A stretch of DNA of 64,000 nucleotides from Chitinophagaceae bacterium IBVUCB2 (GTDB taxonomy: Bacteria > Bacteroidota > Bacteroidia > Chitinophagales > Chitinophagaceae): NCBI GenBank assembly GCA_002127295.1, contig NFUV01000002.1, positions 248,001 through 312,000 of the forward strand, in the 5' to 3' direction. The notes beneath the pieces were generated by a model. It saw only the letters and a list, made by a program, of their open reading frames with translations. It searched no databases and was not told the DNA's origin. Positions 1 to 8,973 of the stretch are shown here, one piece after another. The position numbers and the translations under genes are program-made. How positions within the stretch are numbered: the stretch's first letter is position 1; every line of letters starts with the position of its first letter.

Positions 1-1
1 A

Positions 2-1921
2 ATATGGATCCATACAAATCTGCAGGGTCTTTCAAGAAGAGGCATGAACTATTGGGAAAGCAAAAACGGAAAAGATAAACGCCTGGTGTTTACATTGAAT
101 AATTCTCTCCAGGAAATTGATGCCATCACCGGAAAAACGATTACAAGTTTTGGTGATAGTGGCTATGTTGATATGCGGGTCGGACTTGACAGAGACCCTA
201 CATCTATCCGAAGAATGCAGGCAATGACACCGGGAGTTATTTATGATGACCTTATAATAATGGGTTCTGCCCCCGGCGAAGGATACTTTTCAGCACCGGG
301 TTATATAAGAGCATACAATATTGTTACTGGCAAATTGGAATGGACTTTTCACACCATACCTCACCCCGGTGAATTTGGATATGAGACATGGCCCAAAGAT
401 GCATACAAGTATGCAGGGGGTGTAAATGTTTGGAGTGAGATGTCGGTTGATGAGAAAAGAGGTATAGTGTTTTTACCATTGGGTTCTCCAACGTATGATT
501 ATTATGGTGCCGATCGCATAGGCAGTAATCTTTATGGTAATTCATTAGTTGCATTAGATGCCCGTACTGGTAAACACAAATGGCATTTTCAAACAGTACA
601 TCACGACATTTGGGATTATGATCTTTCTGCTGCTCCGCAATTATTAACCATAAACAAGGATGGAAAAAAAATCGATGCAGTAGCAGTTGCTACTAAACAT
701 GGTTTCGTTTTTGTTTTCAACCGCGATAACGGAGAACCAGTATTTCCTATTGAAGAAAAACCTTTTCCTGCGAGTGAAATGCCTGGCGAAAAAGCATGGG
801 TTACACAACCTATTCCATCATTACCGAGTTTTACCCGTCATGAAGTAACAAAGGAAACATTGAACCCATTTTTTCCTGATAGCACAAAACAAAAATGGTT
901 CAAAAGATTGGATGCAGCTAAATCCGGTCTATATGTCCCTCCTTCTGATAAATATGAGACCATTATGATGCCCGGCGCATTGGGCGGTGCAAACTATGGT
1001 AATACAGCGGCTGATCCCAAGAATGGTATACTGTATATTCTTACTCAGGAATATGCATCTGTCTACAAGCTGAGCAAAGTAGAACCTCCAAAAATTGACT
1101 TGTCGGAAAATGATTTGAAAAAAGTAAAAACATTTTATACTGCCAATTGTCAAAGTTGCCACGGTGATAATTTGCAAGGACTGAGCGGACCTTCCCTTGC
1201 AAATATTGGGCAGCGTATATTTTATGATGAATTTAAAAACATAGTGCAGAATGGCCGTGGCCGTATGCCGGCCATACCACATGTGGATGAGCAAACGATG
1301 AGTGCACTGTTTCGCTATATGGGCGGTATTCCCCGAAGTTTTCCGGGAAGAAGAAGTGATAATAAAAAGGCTACAGGTCCTATAGTTGATTCTGGTGGTG
1401 CTCAAATTAAATCAGATGTAAGTAAAGCAACTCCCATGTCAGATTATCCCGAAGGAGTAAGTCATCCTGAAAATCGTTATACAACTGATTACGGTATTGA
1501 ATGGATGGGATTAGCGGCACCACCCTGGTCATCTATTCTTGCTTACGATTTAAATAATGGAACTATTAAATGGAGGATGCCTGTTGGTGAAGACTCTGCT
1601 TATGTAAAAGGAGATAAATCCAAAGGAGCTCCGGCAGGTGTTTTAAGAAAAGGTATGGTCATTACGTCAACAGGAGTTGTTTTTGCAACAGCGAAGGGAG
1701 GTAAACTATATGCATTTGATGCAGCTAATGGAAATATATTATGGGAAACTACTTTAAGTAATGAAGTGCAGGGGCAGCCTACCATGTACACTTACAAGGG
1801 GAAACAATTCTTAGTAGTAAATGCCAGTGCAAACTTTACTCCGGATAGCTATAATCATTCTGTGAAGCCAGATGCATTGAAAAAGGGATATATCGTGTAT
1901 GCTCTTCCGGATCAGAAATAG
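2..1921 (+). CDS. PQQ-dependent sugar dehydrogenase with inserted cytochrome c domain (5' truncated)
   Basis: This is a quinoprotein dehydrogenase of the glucose dehydrogenase type, which oxidizes an aldose to its lactone in the periplasm and passes electrons to the respiratory chain. The frame stays open to the window edge, upstream of the Met codon at 44, so the N-terminus with its signal is missing. PQQ beta-propeller blades are visible before and after a cytochrome c domain. Counting from the Met at 44, the haem motif CQSCH is at residues 369-373 and a Met ligand lies in GRMP. A tryptophan-rich blade (WMGLAAPPWSS) follows the cytochrome, so the cytochrome sits inside the propeller sequence and not at its end. 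The cupin gene follows after 42 bases on the same strand. The fold and cofactor are well supported. The substrate is inferred from the neighbouring lactonase and gluconokinase. Confidence 0.88.
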   Translation: MWIHTNLQGLSRRGMNYWESKNGKDKRLVFTLNNSLQEIDAITGKTITSFGDSGYVDMRVGLDRDPTSIRRMQAMTPGVIYDDLIIMGSAPGEGYFSAPGYIRAYNIVTGKLEWTFHTIPHPGEFGYETWPKDAYKYAGGVNVWSEMSVDEKRGIVFLPLGSPTYDYYGADRIGSNLYGNSLVALDARTGKHKWHFQTVHHDIWDYDLSAAPQLLTINKDGKKIDAVAVATKHGFVFVFNRDNGEPVFPIEEKPFPASEMPGEKAWVTQPIPSLPSFTRHEVTKETLNPFFPDSTKQKWFKRLDAAKSGLYVPPSDKYETIMMPGALGGANYGNTAADPKNGILYILTQEYASVYKLSKVEPPKIDLSENDLKKVKTFYTANCQSCHGDNLQGLSGPSLANIGQRIFYDEFKNIVQNGRGRMPAIPHVDEQTMSALFRYMGGIPRSFPGRRSDNKKATGPIVDSGGAQIKSDVSKATPMSDYPEGVSHPENRYTTDYGIEWMGLAAPPWSSILAYDLNNGTIKWRMPVGEDSAYVKGDKSKGAPAGVLRKGMVITSTGVVFATAKGGKLYAFDAANGNILWETTLSNEVQGQPTMYTYKGKQFLVVNASANFTPDSYNHSVKPDALKKGYIVYALPDQK

Positions 1922-1963
1922 TTGTAAGTTTTTTTTTATGAATTACAAAACCCTCGAATTAAT

Positions 1964-3178
1964 ATGAAAAAATTATTTGCAATACTATTGATGCTTCAGT
2001 CAGTTGTTGCTACAACACAACCAACGAAGGATCGCATTATTCATAACGACCCTACTAAATACAAAACACTAACCGCTGTACATGCCGGAGCAGGTACAAT
2101 GGCATTCACACAATTGATTGGCCGAAATGAATTGGCCACAAACTTTCTTTACTTACATTCAGGAGTTATCAATGCTAAATCGGGAATCGGTCATCACTTT
2201 CATCATACCATTGAAGAAATGTATGTTCTCTTAAGTGGAGAAGCTGAATTTACCATCAACGGTAGAACGTCAAAAATAAAAGCCCCTGCATTGGTTCCCT
2301 GCAAAATGGGTGATTCACATGGCATTTATAATTCGTCTAATGAACCTCTACGCTGGCTCAACTTTGCAGTAAGTAAAACAAAAAGCAGGGCAGATAATTT
2401 TGATCTTTCTGATACCCGTGCAGGTGCAACGATAGATGCTGTTCCAGTATTCGTAGCTGGTCGCTTAGAGCTGAATAATCTTAAACCAGTGAAACAATCT
2501 ACAACAGGGAATAGTTTTTCTTATCGCCGTGTTTTTGGCCCAGATATTTTTAGTACAGATTGGAATCATGTAGATCACTTGCTGATAGCAGCAGATAGTA
2601 CGAGCGGCACACGACAATTGGAAGCCATCGAAGAAGTGTACTATGTAATAAAAGGAGCTGGTACGTTTTCAATTAATAATGAAAAAGTCAATGTTAAAGC
2701 AAATGATGCCTTCTATGGAAAATTGGGAGAAAAAATTACCTTGTCAGGTGATAGCAATGAAGGAATTGAGCTATTAGTGATAGGTGTTGCTCCTTCAAAA
2801 GAAAAAGCATTGGCCATATCAAAACCACTGCTAAAACCAAAAGCAATTGCACTACAAATGGATTTTATTGTTCCAAAAGAAAATGCAGCGGCTTTTGAAA
2901 AAATGTACTATTCTATTTACGTTCCTGCTATGACGGTGCAACAAGGATATCTCAGTTCAAAATTATTAAGGCTTTTTGCTGATGATATGGCTAAAACAAT
3001 ACAAGCAGAGCCAACTACTTACAATTATCAAATTCAGATATCATTTGATACAGAAGAAAACCGTAGAAAATGGGTGGCGAGTGATCAACATAAAATTGCA
3101 TGGCCCGCTGCATTCGGACTCGCAAAGGAATACAAGTGGCGAGGCTATGATGTAATGGGTGATGATGATCAGCGATAA
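1964..3178 (+). CDS. Secreted double-cupin protein with C-terminal ABM-like domain
   Basis: A 404-residue protein with a Sec-type N-terminus (about 20 residues). The first cupin barrel (about residues 45-150) keeps a metal site: HHFHHTIEEM supplies His and Glu, and a later His lies in DSHGIYN. The second barrel (about 165-290) has the cupin shape but lacks these histidines, so it is probably structural. The last 110 residues resemble the small alpha/beta-barrel domain of antibiotic-biosynthesis-monooxygenase-like proteins. It follows the PQQ dehydrogenase and meets the lactonase gene tail to tail. I infer a role in the same periplasmic sugar-acid route, perhaps as an isomerase or accessory enzyme, but no reaction can be named from the sequence. 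Confidence 0.72.
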   Translation: MKKLFAILLMLQSVVATTQPTKDRIIHNDPTKYKTLTAVHAGAGTMAFTQLIGRNELATNFLYLHSGVINAKSGIGHHFHHTIEEMYVLLSGEAEFTINGRTSKIKAPALVPCKMGDSHGIYNSSNEPLRWLNFAVSKTKSRADNFDLSDTRAGATIDAVPVFVAGRLELNNLKPVKQSTTGNSFSYRRVFGPDIFSTDWNHVDHLLIAADSTSGTRQLEAIEEVYYVIKGAGTFSINNEKVNVKANDAFYGKLGEKITLSGDSNEGIELLVIGVAPSKEKALAISKPLLKPKAIALQMDFIVPKENAAAFEKMYYSIYVPAMTVQQGYLSSKLLRLFADDMAKTIQAEPTTYNYQIQISFDTEENRRKWVASDQHKIAWPAAFGLAKEYKWRGYDVMGDDDQR

Positions 3179-3188
3179 AAATTATCGC
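3172..3188. repeat. 17-bp palindrome spanning two convergent stop codons
   Basis: GCGATAA and TTATCGC form perfect 7-bp arms around AAA. The arms contain the stop codons of the convergent cupin and lactonase genes, which are 3 bases apart. It could act as a compact bidirectional terminator or 3'-end stabilizer. There is no long T tract, so this is only a candidate. Confidence 0.4.
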
Positions 3189-4177
3189 ATCTTCACTCTT
3201 AATAAATATTTAGTAGCAGTCAGATAAATTGTTTTCCCATCTGGTGATAATGCACAATTGGCAACACTTGTTCCATTCACTTTTATCTTGCCGATCAATT
3301 TCCCTTCTTTAGTAAATATCCAGACGCCCCCGGGGCCTGTTGCAAATACATTTCCCTTGCTATCTATTTTCAAACCATCACAACCTCCGGCTCCTTTCTC
3401 GTTGCTCACATCAAAAAAAACTCTGGCGTTAGTTAAAGATCCATTTGAAGTAATATCATAAGCGTACCACCTTTTTTTCCGGTTATCTGAATTGGCGACC
3501 AACAATGTTTTTCCATCTGGGAAAATGGCAATACCATTTGGTGCTTCTATTGAATCTACTAGCAATGTTACTTTTCCTGCTTTGTCCATTTTATATACAC
3601 CTTGATAAGCAATTTCTCTTTTAGGATCTTTTGGACCTTTCTCAAAACCATAAGCAGGATCAGTAAAATACAGATTACCACTTGCAGTAAGAAAAAGATC
3701 GTTAGGACTGTTTAGTCTTTTGCCATCGTAATGTCCTGCAGCGGTAATAAATTTTGATTGCGGTGTATTGAGTGGAGCATCCATAATCGCAATTCTTCTA
3801 TCACCGTGCTGGCATACCAATAATTTTTCATCCTGTGAAAGAAGAAGTCCGTTTGGTCCCATAAAACCACCCCGCTTTGCGGTATCTGTGTAGCCAGCAG
3901 GTTTTACATAAACTTCTTTACCAGTAGCTTCTGTCCATTTATAAATTGTGTTGCCGGGAACATCCGACAATAAAAGCATTTGTTCTTTCTCAAGCCATAA
4001 CGGTCCTTCTGTAAACTGAAAGCCATCTGCAAGTATTTCAATCTTCGCATCTTTCTTTATAATTTTTGAAAGTTTTTTTGAAACAAATTCAATAGTGCCT
4101 GTTCCAGGTTTATTTTCTTGCGCATAGCCGGAAAGTAAGGAGGAGAGTAGAATAATGAGTAGCGTAATTTTCTTCAT
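3182..4177 (-). CDS. Exported SMP-30/gluconolactonase family lactonase
   Basis: A 331-residue six-bladed propeller of the SMP-30/gluconolactonase/luciferin-regenerating family, which opens aldonolactones to aldonates using a divalent metal. The first 19 or so residues are a Sec signal ending near GYAQ. The metal-site Glu is in DGFQFTEGPLW (E57). Further family motifs are NSPNDL, a propeller Asn in APNGIA, and CDGLKIDSKG near the C-terminus. It is the last gene of the - strand run that begins at the AraC gene, and a natural partner of the PQQ dehydrogenase, whose product is a lactone. It is clearly related to the lipoprotein lactonase at 57403-58425, less so to the one at 36907-37980. The family is secure; the exact lactone is not known. 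Confidence 0.88.
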   Translation of the reverse strand: MKKITLLIILLSSLLSGYAQENKPGTGTIEFVSKKLSKIIKKDAKIEILADGFQFTEGPLWLEKEQMLLLSDVPGNTIYKWTEATGKEVYVKPAGYTDTAKRGGFMGPNGLLLSQDEKLLVCQHGDRRIAIMDAPLNTPQSKFITAAGHYDGKRLNSPNDLFLTASGNLYFTDPAYGFEKGPKDPKREIAYQGVYKMDKAGKVTLLVDSIEAPNGIAIFPDGKTLLVANSDNRKKRWYAYDITSNGSLTNARVFFDVSNEKGAGGCDGLKIDSKGNVFATGPGGVWIFTKEGKLIGKIKVNGTSVANCALSPDGKTIYLTATKYLLRVKMR

Positions 4178-4289
4178 GGTGCAATGTTTTTCGTGAAAGT
4201 TGATTTCATGATTTCTTTTTGGGTTGCTAATTGCGCAAACAGTTATTTAATCCCGAATGATATTTTTATTTCCGTTAGAATAAATTTTA

Positions 4290-5216
4290 TTACCAGGTTC
4301 TTTTGCTCATCATCTTATCCAGTTCTGCACGGGTCATTGTGCCCAGCTCCGGATGTTTTTCCAGCCATTTTAAAAATGCAGATTTTATTTCATCTGTCCA
4401 CTGGCTGTCAATTTCACCAGTACTGTATTTACCAGCCCTTACCATTTCAAAACCAAATTTATCTTTACGGATAACGAATTCTGAAGTACTCACTACTTGT
4501 TCTGCTAAATGTGCGGGTACAAAAAGCACTCCTTCCTTTTGTGCAATCACCAGATCTCCCGGAAGTACAATTGCATTTCCTATCCGGATCGGCGTATTCA
4601 ATCCCATCAATATCATTTCTTCTGTAAAAGAAGGGTGAAAATCACGAACAAAAGCATTGAAGCCCTTCAGCATTTTTAGTTCCTGTAAATCTCTGGCGGC
4701 GCCATTAAATACAACGCCGTTACCAGACTTGCTGTAAATAGAATTGGCTAAAGTTGCACCCATTATAGAGCCACCGCTGATTTTTCCAAATGCATCAGCA
4801 ATATAAATATCACCTTTTGTAAGAATATCAATGGGCCAGGAGTTGGTATTACCTTTTCTTCCTTGTGTAAATCCCCTGGCTTTAATATTTTTCTCTATAT
4901 CGGGACGACTTGGCAAATACATAGCTGTTAATGCCCGGCCTGTCATGGGTGTATCGTTTACTGTTTTCCAATTGCCGTCAAACTGATTCAGATACCCTTC
5001 ATTTTTTAATACCGTCCATGCATCATCAATCATAATATACTTTGCCCGTTCAAGAAGGCTGTCGCCAATTTTTGGTCTTCCATCCTGAAAACGTTCTCCT
5101 TTCCATTCTGAAGTAAGAAATATCAATTCTTCTTTAGAAATGGTTTGTGAAAATACGGGTAGTCGAAAAATGATAGAGCTTAACAAGAACAACAGAATAA
5201 AAAATTTTTTTTTCAT
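4290..5216 (-). CDS. Exported RraA-fold protein (putative 2-keto acid aldolase), copy 1
   Basis: A 308-residue RraA-like protein with a Sec signal (about residues 1-23). It shares the N-terminal block EWKGERFxDGRPK with the paralogue at 6774-7757. The RraA/HMG-aldolase core is present, with GDIYIADAFG and the Arg-Asp pair R175-D176 in NGAARD. These correspond to the pyruvate-enolate-stabilizing Arg and metal-site Asp of class II HMG/CHA aldolases. Such proteins are often misnamed dimethylmenaquinone methyltransferase or RNase E inhibitor. Neither name fits an exported protein next to a sugar-acid dehydratase. I infer cleavage of a 2-keto-3-deoxy acid to pyruvate and an aldehyde, or a related decarboxylation, in the periplasm. 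Compared with copy 2, the Asp in YDGALRD is Asn here, so the two copies may differ in activity. Confidence 0.75.
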   Translation of the reverse strand: MKKKFFILLFLLSSIIFRLPVFSQTISKEELIFLTSEWKGERFQDGRPKIGDSLLERAKYIMIDDAWTVLKNEGYLNQFDGNWKTVNDTPMTGRALTAMYLPSRPDIEKNIKARGFTQGRKGNTNSWPIDILTKGDIYIADAFGKISGGSIMGATLANSIYSKSGNGVVFNGAARDLQELKMLKGFNAFVRDFHPSFTEEMILMGLNTPIRIGNAIVLPGDLVIAQKEGVLFVPAHLAEQVVSTSEFVIRKDKFGFEMVRAGKYSTGEIDSQWTDEIKSAFLKWLEKHPELGTMTRAELDKMMSKRTW

Positions 5217-5420
5217 GTATGATCAGTATAAGATGATTGTATTAAAAGATTAAAGTCAACAAAAAAGTAAACGAATGTCATAGCTTCCATTACTTTTGCT
5301 GGGTGCTCTTACAAAAGCTATCCAACCTGTTAGTCTTTATGATCTGAGTTTTACTAATACCTTACTTCTATAATTGAAATTACTTTTTGTACGAATTCAA
5401 ACTGATTTGCCAATTACTAA

Positions 5421-6698
5421 TTATTCAAAGAAAGGCACACCAGGTGTTGCATACTTCTTCATGGCCTCCATATTAAGGTCAACGCCAATACCCGGTTTCT
5501 CAGATACTTTAATGAAACTGTCTTTTACCCAATTCTCTTCATCAAATGTTACAATTTCTCTGTACATTTTATTGGTATGGAAATAAGATTGCCATTCCAT
5601 GATATGGAAGTTTGGCACTGTTACACAAACATGGGCACAAGCCATAGCTCCGAGTAATGAAGCCACCATGTGCGGAGCGAAAGGAACATAATAAAGGTTT
5701 GCAAGGTTAGCAATTCGTTGGCCTTCTCCCAAACCGCCGCATTTTTGCAGATCAGGCATTATAAAATCCACCCCGTTATCTAGTAATTGCTTAAAACCAT
5801 GACCAAGGTATACGTTTTCACCTGCTGCGATGGGTGTACTGGTTTCCTCACAAATTGTTTTGAAGGCATCAAAGTTCTCTGCTGGAATTGGTTCTTCTAA
5901 CCATGTAAGGTTTAATGGTTCTACTTTTTTAGCAATTGTTTGTGCAGTTACATGATCGTAGCGTCCGTGCATATCTACGCAAAGATCAATTTTGGGACCT
6001 ACTGCTTCACGTACAGCAGCAAGCTGGTTATACATTCTGGATATTTCACCAGGGCTCGCTGTCCAATTCCATCGATCATATTTATCTGGGTCTGCAACAA
6101 AATCAAGGTCAAATTTCAATGCATTGAAGTTCCAGTTTTTAATAGCTTCTTTAGCTGCATTTGCAAAATCATCTGGAGATGGGAACGTTGAACGGTAAAG
6201 TGCCGTATCGCAATACACTCTTACTTTATCCCGAAATTTGCCACCCAATAATTGATAAACAGGAAGACCCAATGCTTTACCAGTAAGATCCCATAATGCA
6301 GTTTCAATAGCAGATAAAACAGCAACATACATTCCTGATTGTCCACCTCCAAAATGTCCACCTCTGCGCATCTGTTCAAATATCTGATGCATGTTAAATG
6401 GACTACGACCCTTTAATTGTCTTCCCAATCTTTGCACCAGGTGATAGGTTCCACCAATCGCATCTACTCCTTCACCAAGACCGTAAATATCCTGGTCGGA
6501 AAAAATTTTGACAAATAAGCTGCCGCCAATATATCCGCATTTTACATCGGTGATCTTTATGTTGGAGGGTGGTGAAACCATTGGTGTTCTTTCTACAGCT
6601 TCCTCTAATCCTCTGCCAAAGGTTGCCATTGGAGCAAGTGGCGCCAAAGCAGCTGCTAAGGCAGCTTTCGTTATGAATGATCTTCTTGAGTTTGACAT
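5421..6698 (-). CDS. Tat-exported enolase-superfamily acid-sugar dehydratase (GalD-like)
   Basis: A 425-residue protein of the mandelate racemase/muconate lactonizing subgroup. The N-terminus SRRSFITKAALAAALAP is a twin-arginine signal, so the folded Mg2+ enzyme would be exported. The N-terminal capping domain spans about residues 45-160, followed by the barrel. Visible active-site elements are D242 and H244 (VDMHGR), the Glu pair at 268-269 (WLEEP), E294 (AAGEN), H343 (FAPH) and a late Glu in MEWQ. The DxHGR form and catalytic His resemble galactonate dehydratase. Members dehydrate aldonates to 2-keto-3-deoxy acids. It lies between the two exported RraA genes, 75 bases downstream of copy 2 and 204 bases upstream of copy 1. 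The substrate is unknown; gluconate, galactonate or a pentonate are all possible. Confidence 0.85.
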   Translation of the reverse strand: MSNSRRSFITKAALAAALAPLAPMATFGRGLEEAVERTPMVSPPSNIKITDVKCGYIGGSLFVKIFSDQDIYGLGEGVDAIGGTYHLVQRLGRQLKGRSPFNMHQIFEQMRRGGHFGGGQSGMYVAVLSAIETALWDLTGKALGLPVYQLLGGKFRDKVRVYCDTALYRSTFPSPDDFANAAKEAIKNWNFNALKFDLDFVADPDKYDRWNWTASPGEISRMYNQLAAVREAVGPKIDLCVDMHGRYDHVTAQTIAKKVEPLNLTWLEEPIPAENFDAFKTICEETSTPIAAGENVYLGHGFKQLLDNGVDFIMPDLQKCGGLGEGQRIANLANLYYVPFAPHMVASLLGAMACAHVCVTVPNFHIMEWQSYFHTNKMYREIVTFDEENWVKDSFIKVSEKPGIGVDLNMEAMKKYATPGVPFFE

Positions 6699-6773
6699 TG
6701 TAGTAATTTTTTTATTAAAGAATGAATTAATGATAGAGGCTGGAAGGTTGCGGAGCTTTTAAGTTTTTCGTCG

Positions 6774-7757
6774 CTAAAAACTATTAGTTTGCGGTGCACC
6801 ACTTTCTCTTTGTTTTATAATTTCCAATACCTCTTCTCTGCCAACAGGCAATTTGTTTACATTGTCTTTGAGCCATTGCGTAAAATCTTTTTGAATATTA
6901 TCGGCCCATCTTGCATCAATTTGGCCGGCTGTATATTTTCTTTCCCTTATACGGAGTTGTCCGAACATATCTTCTAAACGAACAAGCTCTGAACTTTTTA
7001 CTACTCGTTCTGCTAAATGCGGGGGGATGAAAATAACAACACCCAATTTACCTAACACAACATCACCCGGCATTACTGTTACTGTGCGGATGCGGGTAGG
7101 GCGGTTAATTCCTACAATCATGGTAGTTAAGTCCCTGTTTTGTCCACCTCCGGGATTATGATAAGAAGGATCATAGCTGCTAAAAAAAGAAGTAAAGCCA
7201 CCGAATTCTTTTAATCCTTCCACATCTCTTAACGCACCATCATACACAATTCCATTTCCTGTTTTTGTATAAATGGCAGTACCTACTCTATCACCAATGG
7301 TGGGTCCATTCTTTTTAGCACCAAATTGATCGGCCACATATACATCACCTTTTGATAACTGTTCTACTGCCCAAACATTTTGTGAAAGCCTTCCTTCTTT
7401 CTTTCCCATAGAGTCAATGGCCTTCCATACATCGGGGCGACCTGGCATAAAGGTGGTGGTATAGGCACGGCCCACCAATACACTATCAGGATTGATGATT
7501 TGCCCCCAACCATCTGCAATCTGATACCGGTAACCTGCACCAATTAAAATTGCCCATGCTTCCTCAATTGTAACAGGTTTCATTCTGCGAATAATGTCAT
7601 CCGGCACTTTCGGTCTTCCATCAGGAAAACGTTCGCCTTTCCATTCTGGAGTTAAAGAAATTAATTCTTCCTTGCTTATTTGCACACTTTGGGCATTTGG
7701 TTGCAACCCAAATAAGATTATTGCAATGGTGGATAATAAAAACTTCACTTTTGACAT
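6774..7757 (-). CDS. Exported RraA-fold protein (putative 2-keto acid aldolase), copy 2
   Basis: A 327-residue paralogue of the protein at 4290-5216, also with a Sec signal (about residues 1-23) and the shared LTPEWKGERFPDGRPK block. The RraA core has GDVYVADQFG and YDGALRD with R177-D178, and a C-terminal VMPGDVVLGKLGVV strand-turn motif. The Asp in YDG is kept here, unlike in copy 1. Family knowledge: RraA-fold enzymes with the Arg-Asp pair are divalent-metal aldolases or decarboxylases of 2-keto acids. Context: it is 34 bases downstream of the BASS transporter and 75 bases upstream of the exported dehydratase, so a periplasmic dehydration and cleavage pair is a reasonable inference. Confidence 0.77.
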   Translation of the reverse strand: MSKVKFLLSTIAIILFGLQPNAQSVQISKEELISLTPEWKGERFPDGRPKVPDDIIRRMKPVTIEEAWAILIGAGYRYQIADGWGQIINPDSVLVGRAYTTTFMPGRPDVWKAIDSMGKKEGRLSQNVWAVEQLSKGDVYVADQFGAKKNGPTIGDRVGTAIYTKTGNGIVYDGALRDVEGLKEFGGFTSFFSSYDPSYHNPGGGQNRDLTTMIVGINRPTRIRTVTVMPGDVVLGKLGVVIFIPPHLAERVVKSSELVRLEDMFGQLRIRERKYTAGQIDARWADNIQKDFTQWLKDNVNKLPVGREEVLEIIKQRESGAPQTNSF

Positions 7758-7791
7758 AACAAATAAATTTTAATATTCCAGTTAGTATTAA

Positions 7792-8913
7792 TTAAGGATG
7801 TGATATTTTATTTTTTCTTTTTCTCTGTTGGGCATCCGGATCTTTGTTATGCCACCAGTTGGCAAGTATTGATCCGCTTAGATTCATCATCACTGCGAAT
7901 ACTGCGGGTGCCAAACCTGCAAGTGCCACACCCATTTTGATAGCTAATCCTGCTGCCATGCCAGCATTCTGCATACCGACCTCAAGGGCAATAGTTCTTG
8001 AATCTTTTTCAGGGAATTTAAGTAGTCGGGCCGACCAATAGCCGAGAAAAAATCCGCTAAGATTATGTATAGCAGTCGCTACTATTAAAAGCAATCCTAC
8101 TTGTTTCAACGCTTCACTTTTATCGGCACTTATCACAACTAAGATTACAGCAATGCCAATCATAGATACATAAGGCATTGCCTTATCAAGCCATTTGAAT
8201 TTTCCACGAATGACATAATGAAATATAAGACCGGCAACAATTGGGATAATAACAATCTCTGTAATATGCCATACCATATCCATGATATTAACTTCTATAA
8301 GTTTTCCTCCCAATAACTTCATGAGCAAGGGAGTAAAGATGGGAGCTACTAATGTAGATACTGCAGTTACTGTAACGGAGAGTGCCAAATTAGCTTTTGC
8401 AAGAAAACACATTACATTAGAGGCAAGGCCGCTTGGGCAGCAACCTACCAGAATAATTCCCGCAGCTACTTCATCCGGAAAATTAAATAGCTTGGCAACG
8501 GTAAAACCAACCAGCGGCATAATAGTATAGTGGCAAACGATCCCAATAAATACTGCTTTAGGCATACGAAGTACATCGGCAAAATCCTTAAGACTTAATT
8601 CTGTTCCCATGCCAAACATGATTACCTGCATGGCAGGAATTATCAACGCAGTCGTTTTATATTGGCCCAAGGTTTTAAAATAATGAGGATAATACATCGC
8701 AAGACTCACTACTGCCAGTATAACGACGGTAAAAACAAATCCTTTGAGTAAGGGATGGCCTTTGAAAGCAATGGCAAGACTAAAAAAACACAACGCCAGG
8801 AACCAACCGGCCCAATGATGGAGTTGCTGAAAAGTTGTAAAAGCAAAAGCCAGAAAGAAAATCAGTGCCGCGAAATAAAAGATAGTATAAAACGATTTCT
8901 TTAGAACTGCCAT
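7792..8913 (-). CDS. BASS/SBF family Na+ symporter (candidate 2-keto acid importer)
   Basis: A 373-residue membrane protein of the bile acid:Na+ symporter family. Two extra hydrophobic segments (about residues 10-75) precede the usual repeat-based core. The core shows the family signatures GCCPSGLASNV, the first crossover and sodium site, and EVGMQNAGMAAGLA, the second. Bacterial and plastid members carry pyruvate, ketopantoate or other organic anions as well as bile acids. It sits between the gluconokinase and the exported RraA and dehydratase genes. This suggests uptake of the 2-keto acid or aldonate made in the periplasm. The C-terminus is short and basic. The family call is firm; the substrate is inferred from context only. 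Confidence 0.85.
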   Translation of the reverse strand: MAVLKKSFYTIFYFAALIFFLAFAFTTFQQLHHWAGWFLALCFFSLAIAFKGHPLLKGFVFTVVILAVVSLAMYYPHYFKTLGQYKTTALIIPAMQVIMFGMGTELSLKDFADVLRMPKAVFIGIVCHYTIMPLVGFTVAKLFNFPDEVAAGIILVGCCPSGLASNVMCFLAKANLALSVTVTAVSTLVAPIFTPLLMKLLGGKLIEVNIMDMVWHITEIVIIPIVAGLIFHYVIRGKFKWLDKAMPYVSMIGIAVILVVISADKSEALKQVGLLLIVATAIHNLSGFFLGYWSARLLKFPEKDSRTIALEVGMQNAGMAAGLAIKMGVALAGLAPAVFAVMMNLSGSILANWWHNKDPDAQQRKRKNKISHP

Positions 8914-8973
8914 AAGTCAAATTAGTTTTAAGGAGTTAGTCAAATAAGAATATTGTTGATTGATTTTTTAAGA

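Noticed and set aside
929-1405. 158-codon open frame on the - strand inside the PQQ dehydrogenase gene
   Set aside because: It lies wholly opposite a well-supported gene, has a Cys- and His-rich random-looking sequence and no homologous feature. It is a shadow of the true frame.
4184-4474. 96-codon + strand frame starting in the gap between lactonase and RraA genes
   Set aside because: It runs into the 3' end of the RraA gene on the opposite strand; Cys/Phe-rich, no recognizable feature.
4290-7757. RraA as RNase E regulator or dimethylmenaquinone methyltransferase
   Set aside because: Those names come from older annotation. Both proteins have export signals and lie among sugar-acid genes, so the aldolase-like reading is better.
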